DNA from: Chloroflexota bacterium
GTDB taxonomy: Bacteria; Chloroflexota; Dormibacteria; Dormibacterales; Dormibacteraceae
Assembly (NCBI GenBank): GCA_005879985.1
Contig: VBIA01000126.1
Span: 1 to 37,391 of the forward strand
DNA: 37,391 nt
Direction of reading: 5' to 3'
Part shown: positions 31,704 through 37,391 of the stretch, piece after piece
How positions within the stretch are numbered: the first letter of the stretch is position 1
Layout: the number at the start of each line of letters is the position of its first letter
The notes under the pieces: generated by a model
Told to the model about the DNA's origin: nothing
What the model saw: only the letters and a program-made list of their open reading frames with translations
Database searches by the model: none
Program-made: the position numbers and the translations under genes

Positions 31704-32096
31704 TCAATCGTCGCTTTCGACGCTGGGATATCCGCCCTTCGCGTCATGGCTCTCGTTGCCGACGAGCGCGGGCCAGAAAACGCAGAGCAAGGTCATGGGG
31801 CTTGTCACGCGCAGGATGTGTCGATCGTGCTGGTCCAACGTATACATGGTGCCGGGATCAAGCTGGTGGGCCTTTCCGCTCGCCACCTCGATTACCTCGC
31901 CATTGCCTGCGATGCAGTAGTTGGCCTCGAAATGATTTGCATACTCGAGGTCGAGCTCGGTGCCGGCGTCGATCTCGGTGAGATGAAGCGAGAATTTCAC
32001 GCCGTCGTCCCGACGCAGGAGCCGACGGCTTCGCCAGCCCTCTCCCCGAACATCTCGCTCAGTTCCCGCCAACTCGACCAAGTTGCGAACGATCAT
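31704..32096 (-). CDS. ectC: L-ectoine synthase
   Basis: 130 aa, the exact family length. Near full-length similarity to EctC is evident: MIVRNLVELAGTERDV, WRSRRLLRRDDG, NHFEANYCIAGNGEV, PGTMYTLDQHDRHIL and VCVFWPAL. The iron ligands known from Paenibacillus EctC fall at the same numbers: Glu57, Tyr85 and His93. It cyclises N-gamma-acetyl-2,4-diaminobutyrate to ectoine. EctA and EctB are not in the window. Orphan EctC proteins may use imported or host-derived precursor or run in reverse. ATG at 32096 has AGGGG upstream and is divergent from the hydrolase, 46 bp apart. Confidence 0.93.
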   Translation of the reverse strand: MIVRNLVELAGTERDVRGEGWRSRRLLRRDDGVKFSLHLTEIDAGTELDLEYANHFEANYCIAGNGEVIEVASGKAHQLDPGTMYTLDQHDRHILRVTSPMTLLCVFWPALVGNESHDAKGGYPSVESDD

Positions 32097-32142
32097 TGCA
32101 GCGCCCCTTAATTGACTACCAGGCGGCTTCTATTCGCTCAAG

Positions 32143-33006
32143 ATGATGCGGCACATGCCCGCCGCCCTTACTGCCCGCGAGACGTCTGAGGTCGCCCGCG
32201 CCAACCAATCCGGCAAGCAGCCGGTCGTGTTCATCCATGGGCTCTGGCTGCTCGCGAGCAGCTGGGACCGCTGGGCCGATCTGTTCGAGCAAGCCGGCTA
32301 CTCGGCGGTGAAGCCGGGCTGGCCCGACGACCCGGAGACCGTCGCCGACGCGAAGGCCCGGCCGGAGGCGTTTGCGCGCAAGGGAGTCGGCCAGGTCGCC
32401 GGCCACATGGAGACCGTGATCCGCGGACTCACGCGCAAGCCCGCGGTAATCGGTCATTCATTTGGCGGGCTGCTCGCGCAGATCGTCGCGGGCCATGGAC
32501 TTGCCGCCGCCTCGGTCGCGGTCGACCCCGCTCCGTTTCGCGGCGTCTTGCCGCTGCCGTTCTCCGCGCTGCGAGCCGCGAGCGCGGCACTGAGCAACCC
32601 GGCCAATGTCAACAGGGCGGTGTCGCTGAGCAGTGCGCAGTTCCGATTCGCGTTTGCTAACGCCGTCGGCGAGGACGAGGCGAAGCAGCTGTATGAGAGC
32701 TACGCGGTGCCCGCACCCGGGAAGCCGCTGTTTCAGGCGGCGTTTGCGAACGTCAATCCGCGCACAGAGGTCAAGGTCGACACCATGAATCCAGACCGCG
32801 GACCGATGCTGCTGATCTCCGGCGACAAGGACAACACCGTGCCGTGGGCGATCGTCAACGCTTCGTACAAGCTGCAGAAACGGAACCCAGGCACGACCGA
32901 GGTCGTCAGGATTCCCAACCGCGGCCATTCGCTGACCATCGACAGCGGCTGGCGCGAGGTCGCGCAAACCGCGCTCGACTTCATCAAGCGTTTCGCGGCG
33001 CCCTGA
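32143..33006 (+). CDS. Alpha/beta hydrolase
   Basis: 287 aa. Oxyanion region VVFIHGLWLLASSWDRW, nucleophile elbow GHSFGG with Ser106, acid in LLISGDKDNTVP, and His in NRGHSLTID. Complete triad, no lid insertion, no signal peptide. Starts ATGATG at 32143 and lacks an obvious Shine-Dalgarno. ATG at 32155 is another possibility. Likely an esterase or C-C/epoxide-type hydrolase. The substrate is unknown, and the divergent pairing with ectC is the only context. Confidence 0.9.
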   Translation: MMRHMPAALTARETSEVARANQSGKQPVVFIHGLWLLASSWDRWADLFEQAGYSAVKPGWPDDPETVADAKARPEAFARKGVGQVAGHMETVIRGLTRKPAVIGHSFGGLLAQIVAGHGLAAASVAVDPAPFRGVLPLPFSALRAASAALSNPANVNRAVSLSSAQFRFAFANAVGEDEAKQLYESYAVPAPGKPLFQAAFANVNPRTEVKVDTMNPDRGPMLLISGDKDNTVPWAIVNASYKLQKRNPGTTEVVRIPNRGHSLTIDSGWREVAQTALDFIKRFAAP

Positions 33007-33021
33007 CCGCCCGGGGGACTC

Positions 33022-33204
33022 TTAACGCGGCGCGCCGCGTGGCAGCAGCACGATGATCAGCGTCGCCAGCGGACCGATGAACAGCGAGATGACCCACCAC
33101 CAGAAGCCCGATCGGTTCTTGCCCTGCGCGATCCCGGAGTTGATCAACGACAGAGTGAACCATCCGACAGCGAATCCGCCGTTCGTGGGGTTGATCTGTT
33201 CCAC
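33022..33204 (-). CDS. Small membrane protein, 60 aa
   Basis: 60 aa with two hydrophobic stretches (FAVGWFTLSLINSG, and SGFWWWVISLFIGPLATLIIVLLP) separated by a basic turn AQGKNRSG. The KNRSGFWWW...GPLATL pattern is common in small bacterial inner-membrane proteins of unknown role. GTG at 33204 has no Shine-Dalgarno. TAACTT 6 bp upstream could be a -10 for a leaderless mRNA. It lies 29 bp after the trehalose synthase stop, so it may also be co-transcribed with it. Confidence 0.72.
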   Translation of the reverse strand: MEQINPTNGGFAVGWFTLSLINSGIAQGKNRSGFWWWVISLFIGPLATLIIVLLPRGAPR

Positions 33205-33209
33205 GAACG
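33180..33209. repeat. 9-bp inverted repeat across the small-protein start codon
   Basis: CGTTCGTGG (33180-33188) pairs perfectly with CCACGAACG (33201-33209) around a 12-nt loop. In the minus-strand RNA the GTG start lies in the 5' arm. It could be an operator or a start-occluding hairpin. Confidence 0.55.
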
Positions 33210-33233
33210 TAAGTTACACCGCGGTTCCGATTG

Positions 33234-34568
33234 CTACAGCAAGCTCCTGATCAGGCGGCCCTGCTCCATCAGGTGACGCGGTCCAAGAAACTGTTCGCGG
33301 ATGCGCTCGCGCGCCGCGGCACCCATTCGGGCCGCGCGCTCGCGATCGTTCACCAAAGCCGTGACTGCACGACCGAGCGCCTCGAGGTCCTTCGGATCCA
33401 CGAGCACCCCGTTCTTTCCATCCTCGATCTGATCGGAGATGCCTCCGACGCGGCTCGCAACCACCGGACGCGACTTCCACATAGCTTCGGCGACGGTGAG
33501 GCCAAAACCCTCGGCCAGGCTCTTCTGCACGACCACGTCGGCTCGGCGCTGCAGCGCGTTGACCATGGCGGCGTTCTCGTCCTGGTCATCCATCGGCAGC
33601 TGCACGATGAGCACGCGCGATGCGATCGAAGCGTCGAGCGCTTGATGCTGCGCCAGAAGCTGCTGCAAGACCTCGGGCTGCTCGGGGTCGTCACGCACCG
33701 ACGTTGACGCGGGTCCCGCAAGCACGAGGCACGTGTCAGTAGTGAGCGGTGCGACGTGATCGGCGAATGCGTGCATCACTCCGATCGGATCCTTGAGACG
33801 GTCCCAGCGCGAAACCTGAAGCACGATTCGCCCACCGGCCGGAACACCCGCCTCCGCGAGAAGGCGACCCATCTCCGCATCGGTTAGCTCTCGGTTCTTG
33901 GTCGCGAACGCGTCGATGCATGGGGCGATGGTCCGCACCTTCGACGCATCGAGTCCGTCCCAGACGTAGTTGGGCCGTGAGAACACGAACGCTGAAGCCC
34001 TGTCCAGGTACGGCCGCAGCAGCTCCCAGGCAGCGCGAGCGAAATCGTTCGGCTCGTCAACTCCGACGTGCGAGCGCCAGATGACGATCGCGCCCAGCGC
34101 GCTCAGCTGCGGCACCAGGCCCGCGGCCTGAGGATCGTGAACGATGACGACGTCGCCCGTGTTGACCACATCGGCGAGGGCGGCTGCGTTGCGCTTCATC
34201 GCGCTCTCGTAGGTCGCTCGCTCATCCGGCGAGAAGCCCGCGCCATCCGAGCTCACTCCGTGCAAGAGGTTGTGGACCCGCTTGGTCAACTCGAAGAACT
34301 CGGGCGAGCCTTCGATCACGACCCAGCGCTCGTCTATGCCGGCGCCCCGATCGTAGGGAATCAGCGAGGCCAGGAGCTCGGCCACACCACCACCGCGCGC
34401 GGTGGAGTTGACGTCCCATACCGTGTGCCCCTGAAGAGCGCCGGCGAGCTCCGCCATCGATCGGCTGAACTCGCCCCAGAGGGGCTCATCCAGTAGCGGC
34501 CGGTACCGCTCGATCTCGGCGGGCTCGACCGGAACGTGAATCAGCTTCGCCTTGCGACTGGCGCTCAC
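33234..34568 (-). CDS. Trehalose synthase-like glycosyltransferase (TreT type, GT4)
   Basis: 444 aa GT-B glycosyltransferase. N-terminal domain VWDVNSTARGGGVAELLASLIPY and HDPQAAGLVPQL match the TreT group, which joins NDP-glucose and glucose to give trehalose. C-terminal sugar-nucleotide domain has VLQVSRWDRLKDPIGVM and the E-x7-E motif in EGFGLTVAEAMWKSRPVVAS. The start is GTG at 34568, with no strong Shine-Dalgarno. Trehalose and ectoine are both osmolytes, so the nearby ectC gene fits a stress theme. Other GT4 roles are possible but the N-terminal GGGVAELL makes TreT likely. Confidence 0.85.
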   Translation of the reverse strand: MSASRKAKLIHVPVEPAEIERYRPLLDEPLWGEFSRSMAELAGALQGHTVWDVNSTARGGGVAELLASLIPYDRGAGIDERWVVIEGSPEFFELTKRVHNLLHGVSSDGAGFSPDERATYESAMKRNAAALADVVNTGDVVIVHDPQAAGLVPQLSALGAIVIWRSHVGVDEPNDFARAAWELLRPYLDRASAFVFSRPNYVWDGLDASKVRTIAPCIDAFATKNRELTDAEMGRLLAEAGVPAGGRIVLQVSRWDRLKDPIGVMHAFADHVAPLTTDTCLVLAGPASTSVRDDPEQPEVLQQLLAQHQALDASIASRVLIVQLPMDDQDENAAMVNALQRRADVVVQKSLAEGFGLTVAEAMWKSRPVVASRVGGISDQIEDGKNGVLVDPKDLEALGRAVTALVNDRERAARMGAAARERIREQFLGPRHLMEQGRLIRSLL

Positions 34569-34602
34569 GCAAGTAGGAACGCGCGACGCGGGAATTTCGG
34601 GA

Positions 34603-34896
34603 CTACGGAGCGGGCTCCACCTTCACGCCGTGCCAGAAGGCGACCCTGTCCTTGATGTTCGCCGCGGCTTCGTATGGCTCGGGGTAGTACCACGCGGCGT
34701 CGGAATTCACCTTGCCGTCCACCACCACGTCGTAGTAGCTCGCGACGCCCTTCCAGTGGCAGGTCGTGTGACTTTCGCTGGGCTGGAGGCTCGACGCCAC
34801 CACCGACTCGACCGGGAAATACTGGTTGCCTTCGACGACGACTGTCTCATCGCTGTCGGCGATGACCGCCCCGTTCCATTTGGCCTGGTATCGCAT
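34603..34896 (-). CDS. DUF427-domain protein
   Basis: 97 aa single DUF427 domain: AKWNGAVIADSDETVVVEGNQYFP, SHTTCHWKGVASYYDVVVDG and AAWYYPEPYEAAANIKDRVAFW are the family landmarks, with the CxWKG-like signature intact. The biochemical function of the family is not firmly known. ATG at 34896 has GGATTGG upstream. It lies 34 bp before the trehalose synthase start and may share its transcript. Confidence 0.92.
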   Translation of the reverse strand: MRYQAKWNGAVIADSDETVVVEGNQYFPVESVVASSLQPSESHTTCHWKGVASYYDVVVDGKVNSDAAWYYPEPYEAAANIKDRVAFWHGVKVEPAP

Positions 34897-34929
34897 ACCA
34901 ATCCACTACCGGCGGCAGCGCCCGATTAT

Positions 34930-37391
34930 TCAGGCGCTGGCGTGCACCGCTGGATCGGAGCTCAGCGCGTAGGCGACCGCCTGCTCCACCGACATGGCCT
35001 GACCCTCCATCCAGGCGCGCCGCTGCTCGGGCGTGGAAATCGACTCCTGCCAGACCCGCTCTTCGGTGATGTTGATGACAGCGGCCAGGGCCGCGCCTGC
35101 CCGTTGCTGGTGCGCGGCGGCGGCACCCCCCAGGCGCAGCGCGCGAGCAACGTCGCCCTTGAGCTCTGCCACCGACGCTGAATCGTCCAGGAAGATCACG
35201 ATCCCAGTCACGTCGACCGCCTGAGCGAAGATCTCGAGGCCCTCACGCGTGAGCGCCTCCGCAAGCGCGACCTCGCCCTGGCCGATCGCGATGATGGCGC
35301 GTGTGTGGAGCGCCCAGCCCAGGTTGAACTTATCGCTGCCGAGGCGCCTGAAGACCTCGATCGTCTCGTCCAGGGGCGGGATCGCCAGGTCTTCGCGCCG
35401 CAGCTGGTGCCAGTGGTTCCCGATCGTCCAGAGGCAGCGAGTTACGCCAAGGTCGTCCCCAAGATCGCGGTAGAGCGCCAGCGACTCCTCCACCAGCACC
35501 AGGCCTCCATCCAGGTCGCTCTTGTCGACCATGCGCGGAAAGCTGGCGTTGTACAGCGCGTTGGCCAGAATCTTTTTGTCGCCGGCCGCTCGAGCCAGTT
35601 CCAGGCATTCGTCGTAGAACGCCTGGGCGTCGCGCAGCTCGCCCTGCCAGTAGGCAACTCCGCCGGCCGCCTCGAGCGCGCGGGCGCGCTCGGCTGGATG
35701 GTTCTGGGCCGCCGGCGACGCGAGGATTGCTTCGATGCGCGCACGTCCCTCTCGCAGGTGACCGCGCATCTGCCAGAACCGCCAGAACGCAGCGCCGAGA
35801 AGCAGCGCCCTCACGTCGTTGCCTCGCGACTGCGCCCAGTCAAACGCCGCCCGGAAGTTGTCGTGGTCCATCTCCAGGCGGTCGAGCCACTTTTTCCGGT
35901 CGGTTCCGAACACGTGTGGCTCGGCGACCTCGGCCAGTGCCTGGTAGGCCGCCGCATGGCGGTCCCGGATAGCGGGGGCTTCCCCCGACGCCTCGAGGCG
36001 CTCGGCCGCGAACTCGCGCATCACCTGCAGCATCAGCAGCCTGGGCTCGTCGAAGTCGGGCATACGCCTCAAAAGGCTCTGATCCGCAAGCTCGTCAAGA
36101 CCCGAAAGCACGTCCACGCCAAGCTCGGAAGCAGGCCCGCACACCTCTTCGGCCTGCTCCAGGTTGGCGCCGCGCGCAAAAACGGAGAATCGTGCAAACA
36201 GCCGCTTCTGCGGCTCGTCCAGCAGGTCGTAGCTCCACGCGATCGCCCCTTGCAGCGTCTGCTGCCGGCCGGGCAGGTCGCGTGAGCCGCCCGCGAGAAG
36301 GCTCAGGCTCGTCTCCAGGCGCGCGAGCAGCGCCTGCGGGCTGAAAAGCTTGATCCGCGCAGCGGCCAGCTCGAGTGCCAGCGGCAGGCCGTCGACACGC
36401 TCGCAGATGCCGGCGAGCGCGGGTGCGTTCTCGTTGGTGACCTGAAAGTCGGACTTGGCGGCGAGGGCGCGCTCGATGAAGAGCTTGACCGCCTCGTACT
36501 GCGACAGCGCCTCGAGCGACGGCAGCGCCTTCACGTCCGGCACGCGCAGCGGCTGGACGGCGAACTCCTGCTCTCCGTACACGCGCAGCACCGCACGGCT
36601 GCTCACGATCGCTTTCACGTCCGCGCTCTGGCGAAGGATGCCGGACACGACCGGCGCCCCATCGGGCATTAGCTGCTCGAAGTTGTCGAGTACCAGCAGC
36701 ACGCGCTTGCCTCGCAGGTGCCCCAGCACCGTGTCGAGCGGCCGGTCGTTGCCCGCGATGGCAAGCCCGATCGACTGGGCCATGGCCGACGCGATCAGGT
36801 TCGGGTCGGTCACCGCCGAGAGAGGCACGAAAAAGACGCCATCGGGAAACGACTGCACGAGGTCCGCAGCCACCTGCAGGCTGAGCCGTGTCTTGCCGAT
36901 GCCGCCCGGCCCGGTCAGCGTCAACAGCCGAGTGCCGGCCAGGAGGCGCTTCGCCTCGACGACATCCCCTTCGCGCCCGACAAAGCTCGTGAGCTGCGTG
37001 GGCAGGTTGTTCGGCGTGGTGTCTAGCGTGCGCAGCGCCGGGAACGTGTCCGGGAGCCCATCTACGACGAGCTGGTACAGGTGCTCCGACTTCGCGAGGT
37101 CCTTGAGGCGGTGGACGCCAAGGTCCTTCAGCTTCAGCTCACCTGATGGCAGGCTCTCCTCGACCAGACCGCGGGTGCTCTCCGACAGCACCACCTGCCC
37201 GCCATGCGCGGAAGCGGCGACTCGCGCCGCGTGGTGCACGTCTAGACCGATGTATTCATTGCCGACCAGCGGCGCCTCGCCTGTGTGCAGGCCGATGCGC
37301 ACGCGGATCGCGCCGCCTTCAGGCCACTTGTGTGTCGCGAAGCCGCGCTGGGCGTCGGCAGCGGCGCCGCATGCGTCGAGCGCGCTCTGGA
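34930..37391 (-). CDS. Adenylate/guanylate cyclase-like domain, AAA/NB-ARC ATPase and TPR protein (5' truncated)
   Basis: Open at the right window edge. About 820 residues are visible, and the GTG at 37302 is only an internal codon, since the frame stays open upstream (HKWPEGGAIRVRIGLHTGE). The visible end of a class III cyclase domain (GLHTGEAPLVGNEYIGLDVHHAARV) is followed by SFVGREGDVVEAKRLL, Walker A TGPGGIGKTRL, Walker B VLLVLDNFEQL, a SSRAVLRV sensor segment, a winged helix-like region and a TPR-rich C-terminus (GVAYWQGELRDAQAFYDECLELAR). This is the AfsR/LuxR-like ATPase-TPR architecture without a C-terminal LuxR HTH. It is likely a signalling regulator. The cyclase may be degenerate. 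Confidence 0.9.
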   Translation of the reverse strand, partial: QSALDACGAAADAQRGFATHKWPEGGAIRVRIGLHTGEAPLVGNEYIGLDVHHAARVAASAHGGQVVLSESTRGLVEESLPSGELKLKDLGVHRLKDLAKSEHLYQLVVDGLPDTFPALRTLDTTPNNLPTQLTSFVGREGDVVEAKRLLAGTRLLTLTGPGGIGKTRLSLQVAADLVQSFPDGVFFVPLSAVTDPNLIASAMAQSIGLAIAGNDRPLDTVLGHLRGKRVLLVLDNFEQLMPDGAPVVSGILRQSADVKAIVSSRAVLRVYGEQEFAVQPLRVPDVKALPSLEALSQYEAVKLFIERALAAKSDFQVTNENAPALAGICERVDGLPLALELAAARIKLFSPQALLARLETSLSLLAGGSRDLPGRQQTLQGAIAWSYDLLDEPQKRLFARFSVFARGANLEQAEEVCGPASELGVDVLSGLDELADQSLLRRMPDFDEPRLLMLQVMREFAAERLEASGEAPAIRDRHAAAYQALAEVAEPHVFGTDRKKWLDRLEMDHDNFRAAFDWAQSRGNDVRALLLGAAFWRFWQMRGHLREGRARIEAILASPAAQNHPAERARALEAAGGVAYWQGELRDAQAFYDECLELARAAGDKKILANALYNASFPRMVDKSDLDGGLVLVEESLALYRDLGDDLGVTRCLWTIGNHWHQLRREDLAIPPLDETIEVFRRLGSDKFNLGWALHTRAIIAIGQGEVALAEALTREGLEIFAQAVDVTGIVIFLDDSASVAELKGDVARALRLGGAAAAHQQRAGAALAAVINITEERVWQESISTPEQRRAWMEGQAMSVEQAVAYALSSDPAVHASA

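Noticed and set aside
32112-32142. TTGACT as a -35 box for the alpha/beta hydrolase
   Set aside because: No -10 hexamer at 16-18 bp spacing; the nearest TATTCG is too close.
1-37391. CRISPR arrays, insertion sequences, rRNA genes or a complete tRNA
   Set aside because: Scanning by eye shows no spaced repeat array, no transposase or integrase ORF, and only the tRNA-Asn fragment.

Overview
This is a high-GC bacterial window with tight polycistronic gene packing, many GTG and TTG starts, ATGA-type overlaps, several genes with no visible Shine-Dalgarno, Cys-lipoproteins, and an AfsR-like cyclase/ATPase/TPR regulator at the right edge. That fits a soil Terrabacteria lineage (Actinomycetota, Chloroflexota or Dormibacterota-like). 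I cannot place it more precisely from sequence alone, and no phylogenetic marker gene is present.

Region A (444-9729) is a transport-plus-catabolism module built around a divergent promoter at about 6830-6915. Leftward runs FCD/GntR regulator, tandem RidA protein, D-2-hydroxyacid dehydrogenase, amidohydrolase, LLM flavin monooxygenase, fumarylacetoacetate-hydrolase family enzyme and an amino-acid-type ABC ATPase. Rightward runs lipoprotein substrate-binding protein, two permeases and a cupin. The ABC transporter is thus split across the two divergent transcripts. The enzyme mix (LLM oxygenase, RidA, cyclic-amide hydrolase) recalls, but is not, the Rut pyrimidine pathway; the substrate is unknown.

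Region B (22061 down to 9867) is a roughly 12-kb leftward gene chain: small membrane protein, nitrilase-family hydrolase, FCD/GntR regulator, SDR, glutamine-synthetase-like ligase, APC permease, aldehyde dehydrogenase, class II glutamine amidotransferase, MR/MLE enolase-superfamily racemase, SDR, class V aminotransferase-fold enzyme, SDR and MBL hydrolase. My reading is a gamma-glutamylation route for an amine or amino alcohol (uptake, ligation to glutamate, oxidation by SDR and ALDH, removal of the glutamyl group). It is analogous to Puu and Ipu pathways but has an EgtC-like class II amidotransferase where PuuD would be. Two close SDR paralogs lie inside it.

Region C (22143-24254) carries a protein of unknown function and a second class V aminotransferase-fold enzyme. 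It is followed by a striking 5' half of a tRNA-Asn gene that stops exactly at the end of the anticodon loop. Region D (24504-26518) is a selenium-binding-protein (SBP56) gene translationally coupled to a small polytopic membrane protein. Region E (27318-29356) holds two back-to-back nucleotidyltransferase modules: XRE regulator plus NTase leftward, and wHTH-MNT plus HEPN rightward. The latter has a 20-bp-phased operator and apparently a leaderless start.

Region F (29513-37391) has a lipoprotein, a membrane-anchored unknown protein, an orphan ectoine synthase (EctC), an alpha/beta hydrolase, a tiny membrane protein, a TreT-like trehalose synthase, a DUF427 protein and the truncated cyclase-ATPase-TPR protein. 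EctC and TreT together suggest an osmotic-stress theme. No CRISPR array, rRNA, complete tRNA or intact transposase was seen.
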